DNA from: Ahrensia sp.
Lineage (GTDB): Bacteria; Pseudomonadota; Alphaproteobacteria; Rhizobiales; Rhizobiaceae
Assembly (NCBI GenBank): GCA_003233475.1
Contig: QILU01000058.1
Location: 1-13,360, forward strand
Reading direction: 5' to 3'
Length of the DNA stretch: 13,360 bases
Both the position numbers and the translations under genes were made by a program. Within the stretch, counting starts at the first letter, position 1. Each line of letters begins with the position of its first letter. Positions 1 to 8,106 of this stretch are shown here, one piece after another. A model generated the notes under the pieces. The model did not search any database. It had not been told where the DNA came from and saw nothing but the letters and a program-made list of their open reading frames with translations.

Positions 1-197
1 CCTACAGATTGGGCCCGGGCGGGTTCAGTAAAAACCGTAAAACTTGCAATGGGCACATAAAGGGCGGTTGCGGTGAGCAGGGTCAGGCGCAAAAATTTGG
101 ACAAGCTGGATTTGGGCAAGCGAAAGGGTTTGCATTCCACCCCAAGGTCGAAAGAAGGGGTGGACACACCAAATGTATCAGGTAAAAAACGGGTCAT
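1..197 (-). CDS. lptD: LPS-assembly protein LptD, N-terminal fragment (runs off window)
   Basis: Only the first 65 codons are inside the window; the gene continues past position 1. The visible product has a basic N-region, a hydrophobic stretch at about residues 38-57 and an Ala-Arg-Ala/Gln-Ser junction at about residue 62 that looks like a signal peptidase I site, so the mature protein would be exported. The ATG at 197-195 follows an AGGAGG Shine-Dalgarno and abuts the lptG stop (TAA at 200-198), indicating tight co-translation. The name rests on position: lptD (imp/ostA), the outer-membrane beta-barrel that inserts LPS into the outer leaflet, commonly follows lptF-lptG in alphaproteobacteria. 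No barrel sequence is visible here, so the call is an inference from synteny plus the export signal. Confidence 0.72.
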   Translation of the reverse strand, partial: MTRFLPDTFGVSTPSFDLGVECKPFRLPKSSLSKFLRLTLLTATALYVPIASFTVFTEPARAQSV

Positions 198-1282
198 TTA
201 ACCGTCCTCCTGATGCAATAGAACTGTTACACCAATCAAAGTTGCCACTAATGCTGGAGACCATGCCGCGATAAACGGAGACACCAGCCCATTGCTCCCA
301 AATGTTAGTACCAGTTTCGTCCCGCCAAAACACCACCCAAAATAACCTTTCCGTTCTGCCCAAATCGTGCGAAAGTTAACGACACGGTGGCAGCCAGTAA
401 GACCATGGCAACAAACAATAAAGGCAAGGCGAGCAGGGATTGGAATCGGGTTGTAAACGGCAATGAATTCTTTCCCGAATCAAAAGCGCGCTTGGCTTGC
501 TCTCCCAGTCCCCAGATACTCACATCCGAAGCGCTGGTCTGGCCTGCCTGCAACTGGGATTTGGATATTCTTACCTGCATTTCCAGGCGCTTTTGATCCT
601 GGCTGCGCTTGCCTGGAACGGTGACTGTCGCATCGCTGAAAATATAATAACTCTTGCCGTTTTTAACCGTGAAAACAGCTTTTGCCGCGTCCACCCGTTG
701 TTTAAGGCTGCCATCAGCTTCAAAGCGGTAGGCGGAGACGGCCGTTAGTTTTTCGCCGCGGTTTTGGCTCACCCGGGCGCGGATAATAACATCGCCGGAA
801 ACTTCGCCAACACGAAGCCAGAAGTTCTTGGTTCTATTGGAAAAACCTCCCTTTACCTTGCCAAAAACTGTAGCTTCCACCGCCTTTGACGCTGTAATTC
901 CCGTGAGCGAAAGCGGGTTATAAGCAAATGAAGCAAACACCCCAATCAGCAAGGCGGTCAAAATCAGTGGCCACAAGAATTGCCACACAGAAACTCCTGA
1001 AGCCCTTGCGATCACCAGTTCAAGGCGACGATTAAGCAGCAGCAAAGACGTTGCTGCACCAAACAGAATGGAGAATGGCAGAATATTTTCCGCAAAAGCC
1101 GGGGCACGAAACACGGAAATCAGGAATATATCCTTTAGACCGACATTTGCAGCTTTTGACAGATCGCGGGAAAGCTCGATCAAATCCACCACAATGATTA
1201 GCGCGAAAAACAAGATAAAGATAAGCAGCATGTTGCGAAGAAAGTCCTTCGCCAGATAAAGCCCAAGAGTACGACCGATCAT
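198..1282 (-). CDS. lptG: LPS export ABC transporter permease LptG, frame-disrupted near position 320
   Basis: LptG pairs with LptF and the LptB ATPase in the inner membrane to extract LPS and push it along the periplasmic bridge. Visible features are TM helices at about residues 15-35, 55-83 and 100-122. A cytoplasmic coupling segment lies at about 85-98 (RRLELVIARASGVS), followed by a periplasmic domain and C-terminal TM helices. The start at 1282 overlaps the lptF stop (ATGA). The open frame ends early at 305 with a non-family tail (RNWY) after GGVLAG. The normal LptG ending (TKLVLTFGSNG, then LVSPFIAAWSPALVA, ending HQEDG) is present in another frame and stops at 198, abutting lptD. Joining the two gives about 361 residues. 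Comparison with the E. coli TM5 region suggests about six residues are missing, so a deletion of 3n+1 bases (perhaps 19) is likely. It may be a real lesion or an assembly error. Confidence 0.88.
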
Positions 1283-2487
1283 GTGCCCACCTGCTCTTGA
1301 ATTTTATATCCCCGCAATTTTGCGCGAAGAGGTTCAAGTCTGATCAGGAGTCTATGGATAAACTGTTCAGTTTTTGACAAAAGGTTTGGCGGAAATGCGC
1401 TACGATCGGTTGCCAGCAGGAATATGGAAAGAGCAATCAAAGCTATGGGAATACCCCACACAACAAAGAGCATGTTGGGGTCAGTTCGCAACGCCCCTTC
1501 CGCAACAATTGTGATTCCCCTAACTGCAACAATCAGCAGGCAGGCAGTTGCCACAATCAGCCCCTGTCCCTGCCGATGCGAACTTGGGTTACCCAGATAG
1601 GCTAATATTATAAGCCCCACCATAAGCGGGTGCAGCCCTCCGGTGAGGCGGGTATGCAGTTCTGCCCGAAATCGACCGGGCTTTGTTTTATACAACGCAT
1701 CATTCGGGCTGGGATAAATCAAATCCAGTGTGGAAACTTCCATCTGGCTGCGACCGCGCGCGGTTTTGCCCCCGGAAAAGCTGGATAAATTAAACGCGTA
1801 AGAGTTGAATTTGATCACCGACAAGGAATTGGTTTCCGTTGTAAGGCGTTGAATTTGCCCCTCTTTCAAAACCAGGTAGCTCTGGTCATCGACCTTCGAA
1901 ATAACCCCCTCTTTTGCCAGATAGGTGAATGTTTCTTTCTTGTTTCGTCCATCAAGAATAAACACCCCTTTCAGCAATCCCCCCGGTGCGCGCTCGGCGA
2001 TATGGAAAGTTAGTCCCTTTCCCACGTCCTGGAATGCCCCTTCACGCACAATAACCGAGACCAGATCGGCGCGCACTTTGGTAACATAAGTTCTAAGCGT
2101 TTGCATGGAAGTGGGGCCGGCCCACAGGTGCAGGAAATAAACAATGCCGGCAACCAACAGGCTAAGCGCCAGAAACGGCTTGAGCAGCGAAATCCGGGAT
2201 GCCCCTGACGAGTGCATGACCACCAGTTCAGAATCATTATTCAGCGTATTTATGGTGCGGATAAGCCCGATCAGCAGGGCCAGTGGTGCAATGGCTGCCG
2301 CCAGGGTTGGAACCCCAAGGGTGGTGATTTTCAAGTAGGTCGCAATTCCCTGACCCTTGTTCAAAATCACATCCACGCTTTGTACTGCACGCACAATCCA
2401 CAACACGCCAATCAGCCCGCCCGCCGCGGTGAGGAAGGCGAGAAACGCTTTTTGGAATATATAGCGTTCTAAGAGCGAGAGACCCAT
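1279..2487 (-). CDS. lptF: LPS export ABC transporter permease LptF
   Basis: This is the inner-membrane permease that works with LptG and LptB in LPS extraction. The 402-residue product shows the YjgP/YjgQ layout. It starts MGLSLLERYIFQK, with TM helices at about residues 12-33, 52-77 and 100-122, and a coupling segment NNDSELVVMHSSGAS at about 83-97 that would contact LptB. A periplasmic jellyroll-like domain follows, then three C-terminal TM helices. I chose the ATG at 2487 because AGGAAA sits just upstream. A TTG 33 bases earlier (2520) also opens the frame but lacks a comparable ribosome site and adds an atypical extension. The stop overlaps the lptG start by four bases. The gene is first in the lptF-lptG-lptD unit and divergent from pepA, a common alphaproteobacterial arrangement. 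Confidence 0.93.
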   Translation of the reverse strand: MGLSLLERYIFQKAFLAFLTAAGGLIGVLWIVRAVQSVDVILNKGQGIATYLKITTLGVPTLAAAIAPLALLIGLIRTINTLNNDSELVVMHSSGASRISLLKPFLALSLLVAGIVYFLHLWAGPTSMQTLRTYVTKVRADLVSVIVREGAFQDVGKGLTFHIAERAPGGLLKGVFILDGRNKKETFTYLAKEGVISKVDDQSYLVLKEGQIQRLTTETNSLSVIKFNSYAFNLSSFSGGKTARGRSQMEVSTLDLIYPSPNDALYKTKPGRFRAELHTRLTGGLHPLMVGLIILAYLGNPSSHRQGQGLIVATACLLIVAVRGITIVAEGALRTDPNMLFVVWGIPIALIALSIFLLATDRSAFPPNLLSKTEQFIHRLLIRLEPLRAKLRGYKIQEQVGT

Positions 2488-2552
2488 AGGTTTCCTGAAA
2501 AACGTGGAAGGAATATTCAATACAATTGTTGCACCGCTATTAAGGACTTGTA

Positions 2553-2699
2553 ATGGCTAAAAAGCGGCAAAGAAACGGGGTTAACATTTTGTTTACATTC
2601 GAGTTCAAACGATATTTTTCCCATTTACAGCACGCAGTTGAACGGCGACTATCTTATTCATCCGCGAATCTCTATTTTTATAATTGGAATTTTTTATGA
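2553..2699 (+). CDS. Possible 48-residue upstream ORF coupled to pepA
   Basis: A short open frame starts [14 protein letters not shown] and is rich in basic and aromatic residues. Its ATG is preceded by AAGGA with six bases of spacing, a much better ribosome site than pepA itself has. Its TGA (2697-2699) overlaps the pepA ATG (2696-2698) as ATGA, the usual geometry for translational coupling. I recognise no family and see no domain. A frame of this length could occur by chance in AT-rich intergenic DNA, and no strong promoter is evident upstream of it. It could therefore be a leader peptide, a small protein or an accident. Confidence 0.3.
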   Translation: MAKKRQRNGVNILFTFEFKRYFSHLQHAVERRLSYSSANLYFYNWNFL

Positions 2700-4180
2700 C
2701 CATTGCGCCTTCTTTGAGTTTTTCCTCTGCCAAAGCCCCTTTGAAGGGCAGTCTGGTTATACTGTGCGATAAATCCAACAATTTTGGCGCAACTGGTAAA
2801 GCGCTGGACAAAAAGGGACTGATCAGGAATGCCATTAAGGCCGCCGGTTTCAAAGGAACATTCGGGCAGGGGCTGACAATTCTAACCCCGCAGAATTCGA
2901 CCTTGGATCGCATAATTCTATTAGGTGTTGGGGGGGTATCGGAACTCAAGGAGTTTTCCTGGCTTCGGTTAGGGGGAAAGCTGAGCACCACTCTCACCAG
3001 CGGCGGCAGGGTTGATGTCATGTTGGAACTTCCCGGCAAGCCAGTTGTATCACCCGACCAGGCGGCTGACATGGCGCAGGGGTTGTTGTTGGGGGCCTAT
3101 CGATTTGATCAATACAAGACCAAAACCAAGAAGCCGACAATCAAGGCCCTGAAGGTAATTTTCCATACCAGCACCGCAAGTGCCGCTAAAAAAGTCTGGA
3201 CAGGCCGAGAAGGGGTAACGGATGGAGTTTTGTTGGCACGGGATCTGGTGAACGAGCCCCCTAATGTATTGACCCCAATAGAGTTTGCCAAACGGGCCAG
3301 CGCATTGAAGAAACTTGGCTGCAAGGTGGATATTCTCGATCAAAAAGCCATGAAGGCTTTGAAAATGAACGCATTGTTGGGCGTATCCCGTGGTTCAAGA
3401 AACCCGCCGCGCATGGCCATTATCCAGTGGAAAGGCGGCAAGGCAAAGGACAGCCCGGTAGCTTTTGTGGGCAAAGGCGTGACCTTCGATACCGGGGGAA
3501 TTTCCATCAAACCTTCGGGCGGTATGGAGGACATGAAAGGTGATATGGGGGGCGCAGCAGCAGTGACCGGATTAATGCACGCACTTGCGGCACGCAAAGC
3601 AAAAGCCAATGTGGTGGGCATAATAGCGTTGGTCGAAAACATGCCCGATGGGGATGCCCAACGCCCCGGCGATATCGTCACCTCCATGTCGGGCCAAACA
3701 ATTGAGATTATAAACACCGATGCCGAAGGCCGATTGGTGCTCGCCGATGCCCTTTGGCATTGCAACAAGAAATTCAAACCCAAATTCATCATCAATCTGG
3801 CAACCCTGACCGGTGCTATCCTGGTGGCGCTTGGTAAAGAGCACGCCGGGCTTTTTTCCAACAACGATAAGCTGTCAAAAAATCTCGCTGCTGCGGGAAT
3901 AAGCACCAATGAAAAACTCTGGCGCATGCCGTTGAACAAACAATACGACAAGATGGTGGATTCGAAATTTGCCGATATGAGAAACAGCGCCGGGCGTTTT
4001 GCCGGGTCAATTACGGCTGCCCAATTCCTCCAGCGTTTTGTCGGAGACACCCCCTGGGCGCACCTGGATGTTGCGGGAACCGCCATGGCTTCCCCGCAAA
4101 CCGATATAAACAAATCCTGGGCCAGCGGTTTTGGCGTGCGATTGCTGGACAGGCTGGTGGCTGATTATTATGAGGGGTAG
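2696..4180 (+). CDS. pepA: Leucyl aminopeptidase (M17 family)
   Basis: Cytosolic two-metal aminopeptidase that removes N-terminal leucine and other residues from peptides; some family members also bind DNA. The 494-residue product has the normal M17 length. The N-terminal domain covers about residues 1-150. The catalytic domain carries [11 protein letters not shown] at 258-268 (metal and catalytic residues K260 and D265), KGDMGGAA just downstream, and the diagnostic NTDAEGRL at 340-347 (D342, E344, R346). I placed the start at ATG 2696, which has a weak GGAA ten bases upstream; a TTG at 2684 also opens the frame. The ATG overlaps the stop of a possible small upstream ORF. The gene is divergent from lptF, and holC lies downstream beyond one inserted opposite-strand gene. 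Confidence 0.97.
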   Translation: MTIAPSLSFSSAKAPLKGSLVILCDKSNNFGATGKALDKKGLIRNAIKAAGFKGTFGQGLTILTPQNSTLDRIILLGVGGVSELKEFSWLRLGGKLSTTLTSGGRVDVMLELPGKPVVSPDQAADMAQGLLLGAYRFDQYKTKTKKPTIKALKVIFHTSTASAAKKVWTGREGVTDGVLLARDLVNEPPNVLTPIEFAKRASALKKLGCKVDILDQKAMKALKMNALLGVSRGSRNPPRMAIIQWKGGKAKDSPVAFVGKGVTFDTGGISIKPSGGMEDMKGDMGGAAAVTGLMHALAARKAKANVVGIIALVENMPDGDAQRPGDIVTSMSGQTIEIINTDAEGRLVLADALWHCNKKFKPKFIINLATLTGAILVALGKEHAGLFSNNDKLSKNLAAAGISTNEKLWRMPLNKQYDKMVDSKFADMRNSAGRFAGSITAAQFLQRFVGDTPWAHLDVAGTAMASPQTDINKSWASGFGVRLLDRLVADYYEG

Positions 4181-4189
4181 GGTTAGACT

Positions 4190-4642
4190 CTAATCCGCCT
4201 GAATACCTTTTGTTTTACTTTGCCATGTGCCAGCGCGATAGAGTTCCATGCCGGATTGGTAGGTTTTCATGCCGTCGTTGTATTTTGTTCGTATAGCTTC
4301 GTAAGCACTTGCCTTCATTTTTCCGCGGCGGTGTTTTCTCAGCGCCCTGTCAGCAAATTTCTTTATTGCCACCCGGTTGGCTTCCAGCGATTTTCGAAAA
4401 GCTTCCCGCTCATCGCCTCCAGAATAAACCAATCCACCCGCACCGGCATTTGACAGCATTTCCGCGCTTGCAGGATTGGCCATGGCGTCAAGAATTTTTC
4501 CGCCGTCTTTTAGATTTACCCCACAAACCAGCGTAGAATTTTCAAGGCTGCAAATATTTGTCTCCTGCGCGGTTGCTGCAAGATTGATTGTTAAGGTGCT
4601 GGTTGAAACAACCAGCGAAAATATGAGATTGCGTGCTTTCAT
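4190..4642 (-). CDS. Hypothetical exported protein, 150 residues
   Basis: I do not recognise this family. The N-terminus is a clear signal peptide: MKAR, a hydrophobic core to about residue 21, then ATA/QE at about 25-26. There is no lipobox cysteine, so a soluble periplasmic protein is likely. Two cysteines at 31 and 40 in the mature N-terminus could form a disulfide. Residues 80-125 are strongly basic and look helical, and the segment after residue 125 carries spaced Tyr and Gly (YQSGMELYRAG). The ribosome site GGAG lies nine bases before ATG 4642. The stop is only nine bases from the end of pepA, so the two genes converge. It separates pepA from holC, genes that are often adjacent, which suggests a lineage-specific insertion. 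Confidence 0.8.
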   Translation of the reverse strand: MKARNLIFSLVVSTSTLTINLAATAQETNICSLENSTLVCGVNLKDGGKILDAMANPASAEMLSNAGAGGLVYSGGDEREAFRKSLEANRVAIKKFADRALRKHRRGKMKASAYEAIRTKYNDGMKTYQSGMELYRAGTWQSKTKGIQAD

Positions 4643-4752
4643 TGATCCGTACTCCGATACATTTCAGATTTCTTATAATAGAAAAGCATGTTGGTGAATT
4701 TTGGGCAATGATATCCGCTTGCGGCATTTTTTACCACGACTTAAGGTGCCCC

Positions 4753-5223
4753 ATGAGCGAAGTTCTTTTTTATCACCTTACCGAACACAGCCTGGAACAC
4801 GCCCTGCCGGGTCTGCTGGAGCGTTGCCTGGAACGGAGCTGGAAGGTTGTCATTCAATCGGGAACTGAGGCCCACCGGGATGCCCTGGACAGCCACCTTT
4901 GGAGCTATAAAGCGGATAGTTTTTTACCCCATGCGGCGCAGGGGGACGCCAATAATGAGCCCTCAAAATCTGATCCAAATGACCATCCCATCTGGCTTAC
5001 CACCGCGACCGATAACCCCATAGGGGCGCAGGTGCGTTTTATTGTTGATGGAGCGGTGCCTGCAAATACGGAGTCCTATGAGCGGGTGATATATATGTTT
5101 GACGGCCGTGACGAAGACGCGGTGTCTGCTGCCCGAGGGCGCTGGAAAATTGAAAAAGAAGCAGGCCACGATCTCACCTATTGGCAGCAGGATGACGAGG
5201 GACGTTGGAGTAAGAAGGCGTAA
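4753..5223 (+). CDS. holC: DNA polymerase III subunit chi
   Basis: Chi links the clamp loader to single-strand DNA-binding protein (through psi in enterics) and supports lagging-strand synthesis. The 156-residue product opens MSEVLFYHLTEHSLEHAL and carries family signatures: LWSYKADSFLPH at 49-60, PIWLTT at 79-84 and YERVIYMFDG near 120. It is slightly longer than E. coli chi (147), mostly through a polar stretch at about 61-77. The frame is open upstream to 4633, but ATG 4753 has AAGG six bases ahead and matches the family start. The gene lies downstream of pepA and is transcribed away from the inserted exported protein, so it needs its own promoter. A TATAAT hexamer at 4674-4679 is a possible -10, without a good -35. 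The last 50 bases overlap the convergent DUF4166 gene. Confidence 0.93.
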   Translation: MSEVLFYHLTEHSLEHALPGLLERCLERSWKVVIQSGTEAHRDALDSHLWSYKADSFLPHAAQGDANNEPSKSDPNDHPIWLTTATDNPIGAQVRFIVDGAVPANTESYERVIYMFDGRDEDAVSAARGRWKIEKEAGHDLTYWQQDDEGRWSKKA

Positions 5224-6895
5224 GCCACCCTTTGTAATGGGCGAATTGCCCAAGAAGTGGCAGGGTTAGTTTTACATCAAAGTTGAACCGCCCCAGCGCA
5301 TCCTCAAATTCTCGGGCTTGCGAATGGGGCGCCAAAAATTTGGGAAGAGGAATACCCAAAAAACTCCAGCCGACCACAGGCATGGTGAGGCCATCCTCAT
5401 TGGCATCCAAACCAATTTTGAAAGAAATCAGTCCAAAGGCTTCGCTGAAAGTGCCGTCTTTTCGAGCTTCAAGGGTCGATGAAAAAGCCCTGCCGGCGAA
5501 ATTACGTGTCCATGTTTCTTTCAGTTGCTGTGGTCTTTCAAGGTCGCAATGGCGTTCAACTGTTACGGTCAACTCAATCTTTTTGCCTGATGCGGGAAAG
5601 CCCATAATTTTAGCCATTAAGGTGGGGATGAATTTCGTATTAGCCACGACATCCGCTTCACCAACCCACACGGGCGCGCTTTGTGGTAAGTGAAACGCCT
5701 TCACGGCAGCAGGGAGTTTTTCTGTTTTTTCCTTCCCCAAATGAGCAAGAAATGCCCCTTGTTTGAACGTTTCGGTTTCAACCTTTGTAGTGATGGCATA
5801 GGGGGCCATTTCAACTTCAATATCAGCCAGGCTCAGGGAGTTGAAAGCAAGCCTTGCCCCCGGTTTTAGTTTTTTTGCCAGCAGTAATTTAACCGCTGCC
5901 GCGGCTGGGAGGATAGGGACAAACGGCCCGTGATCTTGCTCAGCTAAAAGCGACCAGCGCGTTTTGGTCAGGGTGCCTTTAGCGTTCAGCCCCAGGATAT
6001 CAACCACCATACCGCCCCGATCTGAACAGGTGAAACGGGTAATTTTGCGGGCCGCCAAGAGCAGGGGAATGAGGGGGGTAAGATTCTTCAACACTCCAAT
6101 TTTGCGCAGGCGGGCAAGAAACTGAAGCCCCCATTGCTCAATGCTTGATTCCAGCCCGGCTGAGAATGTAACACTTGAGGCAACGTTAAATTTTTGCCCG
6201 AGATTTTCTGCATCCAATGTATCGGCGGCCGCGACGCGCCGACGCCCCAGTTCTGGGATAGTCACTACCCACGAGTTTCCCCAGCCAAGTGTGGTTGAAA
6301 GCTGACCGTCTCGCCACACAGGTATTTTCTTTCCCGCATAACTGACAATAGCCGAAATTAGTGCCTGCCCAACTTCACTTTTTCCCGCAGGAGAAATACA
6401 AATATCTATCGTGTCAACACGCCGCCAGCCAAGGGTTATATCCTCGACAACTGCTGTTGAAAGTGTCGGTGTAGAGCTGGCGCCCCCTAAAGCCACTTTG
6501 GCACTTTTTCCTGCTAAATTTGAAAGACTTGCCTTAAAATTCTTCAAATAATCCCGCGCATCAGCAATATCAATAAAATGAGCGCCGCAGGAAAGCGCTG
6601 TTTTTGCGGTGTCGAATCCAACCCCTTGGAATGGCCCGGAGCAGTCCACAACGATGAAGGGTTTTAATTCGCGCAGGATATTCTCAAACTCAAAATTATG
6701 ATCGAGTGCGATGCCAGTGATTTTTGGGGCCGTTTTGTCTTTGTTCAAATTCTGACCAAGTTCTTCAACCAAGGCCGCCGCCTTTTCCCGGCTCCTTGAA
6801 GAGACAATTAGTTCTATGCCCTCAAAGCTCAGCAAGTGGCGAGCCAGTCGCTTTCCAAATATCCCCGTTGCGCCAATGATCAATACTGTTCGCAC
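5174..6895 (-). CDS. Saccharopine dehydrogenase-like NAD(P)-binding protein with C-terminal DUF4166
   Basis: The 573-residue product begins MRTVLIIGATGIFGKRLARH, a Rossmann nucleotide-binding loop (G8xxG11xxG14), and continues as a saccharopine dehydrogenase/SDR-like reductase with VVDCSGPFQ at about 82-90. The last part (roughly residues 400-560) resembles DUF4166, which often follows this fold. Substrate is unknown; family members are typically annotated only as reductases. The start is GTG at 6895 with GGAG eight bases upstream, 27 bases after the DCC gene, so it is the last gene of the 9486-5174 operon. DUF4166 reductases beside DCC-family proteins are, as I recall, a repeated pairing in proteobacteria, so a shared pathway is plausible. 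The 3' end overlaps holC by 50 bases in the opposite direction. Confidence 0.87.
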   Translation of the reverse strand: MRTVLIIGATGIFGKRLARHLLSFEGIELIVSSRSREKAAALVEELGQNLNKDKTAPKITGIALDHNFEFENILRELKPFIVVDCSGPFQGVGFDTAKTALSCGAHFIDIADARDYLKNFKASLSNLAGKSAKVALGGASSTPTLSTAVVEDITLGWRRVDTIDICISPAGKSEVGQALISAIVSYAGKKIPVWRDGQLSTTLGWGNSWVVTIPELGRRRVAAADTLDAENLGQKFNVASSVTFSAGLESSIEQWGLQFLARLRKIGVLKNLTPLIPLLLAARKITRFTCSDRGGMVVDILGLNAKGTLTKTRWSLLAEQDHGPFVPILPAAAAVKLLLAKKLKPGARLAFNSLSLADIEVEMAPYAITTKVETETFKQGAFLAHLGKEKTEKLPAAVKAFHLPQSAPVWVGEADVVANTKFIPTLMAKIMGFPASGKKIELTVTVERHCDLERPQQLKETWTRNFAGRAFSSTLEARKDGTFSEAFGLISFKIGLDANEDGLTMPVVGWSFLGIPLPKFLAPHSQAREFEDALGRFNFDVKLTLPLLGQFAHYKGWLTPSYSNVPRHPAANR

Positions 6896-6922
6896 AATAT
6901 ATGCTCCGTTTCACGCAAAATT

Positions 6923-7369
6923 TCACAATACAAAGCGATCGCGCGCTTCTTCGCCTGGTACAATGCAGGCATCAAGGCGACCAAACAATTTGTAGCGGTT
7001 TTGCGCTATAATGTCATAGGCTTTGTCACGAATAAATTTGGGCATAAACCGCCCTAGCCGGACCAGTTTTAGTGGGTACTTTAAATGTTTTGCTAGAGCA
7101 AAAACTCCATCAGATTTTGCCAATACTTGGCCGCCTTCAAGGTACAAGAAACTCTCTGGATTATCCGGATCAATGCCATTCAGAATTGCAATCCCTCGTC
7201 CTTCAGTCGATTGAATAGAGACAAACTTTATTAGCGGACTGATCTCATAGCGCAATGTGAGGCGAACCGACCAACTGCATAAAACGCAAACACTATCAAA
7301 AAGCCAGATCGTAGAACTGTCGGAAGCAGTAGTTGTGGCCACGTTATTTGTTCTAGATTGAACCTCCAT
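6923..7369 (-). CDS. DCC family thiol-disulfide oxidoreductase-like protein (DUF393)
   Basis: The 148-residue product contains FDSVCVLCSW at 24-33, the DxxCxxC signature of DCC proteins (cysteines 28 and 31). It also has the typical second half with DIIAQNRYKLFGR at 119-131 and DAC-x-x-P near 133-138. The family is predicted to have a thioredoxin-like fold and redox role, but no physiological substrate is established. No signal peptide is visible, so it acts in the cytoplasm. The glycine usual after the first Asp is replaced by Ser, a modest variation. The start codon directly follows the methyltransferase stop (TGA-ATG), and GGAGAAG in the end of that gene serves as ribosome site, so the two are translationally linked. 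The DUF4166 gene follows after 27 bases. Confidence 0.88.
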   Translation of the reverse strand: MEVQSRTNNVATTTASDSSTIWLFDSVCVLCSWSVRLTLRYEISPLIKFVSIQSTEGRGIAILNGIDPDNPESFLYLEGGQVLAKSDGVFALAKHLKYPLKLVRLGRFMPKFIRDKAYDIIAQNRYKLFGRLDACIVPGEEARDRFVL

Positions 7370-8083
7370 TCAACACTTCTCCCAAACCAGGAAATATGAT
7401 TCAGCTTCCTTGCTATCGGTATAATTAGTATTTTCTTCGCTTGAAACCGTTTTCAATACGCCAGTTCTTGTCAGATATTCCACCTTGGCAGCAAAGCCTG
7501 CCGGTTCCCAATAGGATTTACGAATGGCGGTGATAAAACGACCGCCGGGCTTCAGTATGCGGAATAATTCATTGAGGCAATTGGCCCCGACATGCCCATG
7601 GGTGAAGGTGCCAATGCAAATTATCGCATCGTAACTGCTGTTTTCCAATTTCAATGGTTCATTTAAATCGGCCTCAATCAGCGTGCCATAAACACCGCGC
7701 TTTCTGGCAACTTCCAACATGGGAGGGGAATAATCAATGCCGTCGATGTTTGTAAACCCAAGGGCTGCAAGCTCCTGCCCAACCAACCCTGTGCCTGTCC
7801 CCACATCGAGAATATGCGCGTTTTTTTTGGCAACAAATCGCCCCAGCAATTGCGCAGCTTTTTGCGGCGATAAATACCCCAACCCCTCAACCATTGTCTT
7901 GTCATAGGTCCCAGCCCATTCTTCATAAAGCGCCTTGGTCTCAGCCTCACTGCTCAACGCGTGGGCACGGTCTAAGAGTTTTTTGGATGAAGCATTGAGA
8001 GTAGGGGGCTTGGCGGGCTTGGGCATGGTGCTGGTAATAGACGCTAGCATGAGGGTTCCAATCTCACACTCAATCACCTCCAT
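7370..8083 (-). CDS. Class I SAM-dependent methyltransferase (METTL27/WBSCR27-like)
   Basis: The fold is clear from LDVGTGTGLVG at 92-102 (SAM-binding motif I), the acidic residue in DGIDYSPPML at about 114-123, YDAIICIGTFTHGH at 151-164 and the LKPGGRF loop at 177-183. The helix before motif I (YEEWAGTYDKTM at 53-64) and the overall layout resemble the METTL27-like group. The methyl acceptor is unknown. The start is uncertain. ATG 8083 opens the frame but has no ribosome site. A methionine at residue 12 has GGAA six bases upstream, and a later one at residue 20 also fits the family, so the true protein may be 11-19 residues shorter. It sits 23 bases after the DUF3179 gene and abuts the DCC gene, so it belongs to the same operon. 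Confidence 0.9.
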   Translation of the reverse strand: MEVIECEIGTLMLASITSTMPKPAKPPTLNASSKKLLDRAHALSSEAETKALYEEWAGTYDKTMVEGLGYLSPQKAAQLLGRFVAKKNAHILDVGTGTGLVGQELAALGFTNIDGIDYSPPMLEVARKRGVYGTLIEADLNEPLKLENSSYDAIICIGTFTHGHVGANCLNELFRILKPGGRFITAIRKSYWEPAGFAAKVEYLTRTGVLKTVSSEENTNYTDSKEAESYFLVWEKC

Positions 8084-8106
8084 AGTGTTGATTATGTGGC
8101 CTATTT

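Noticed and set aside
318..330. Programmed -1 ribosomal frameshift as the explanation for lptG
   Set aside because: The junction GCGGGACGAAA has no X-XXY-YYZ slippery heptamer, and the joined product would still lack about six residues of a transmembrane helix, which a deletion explains better.
2580..2597. TTAA-N7-TTTA near 2581-2595, resembling a CtrA binding site upstream of pepA and lptF
   Set aside because: It misses the TTAA-N7-TTAA consensus by one base and such matches are common in AT-rich intergenic DNA; nothing else supports cell-cycle control here.
3340..4113. 257-codon open frame antisense to pepA
   Set aside because: It lies fully within pepA, which has strong family motifs in its own frame; the antisense product has no recognisable domain and low-complexity Ala/Ser/Pro content typical of shadow frames.
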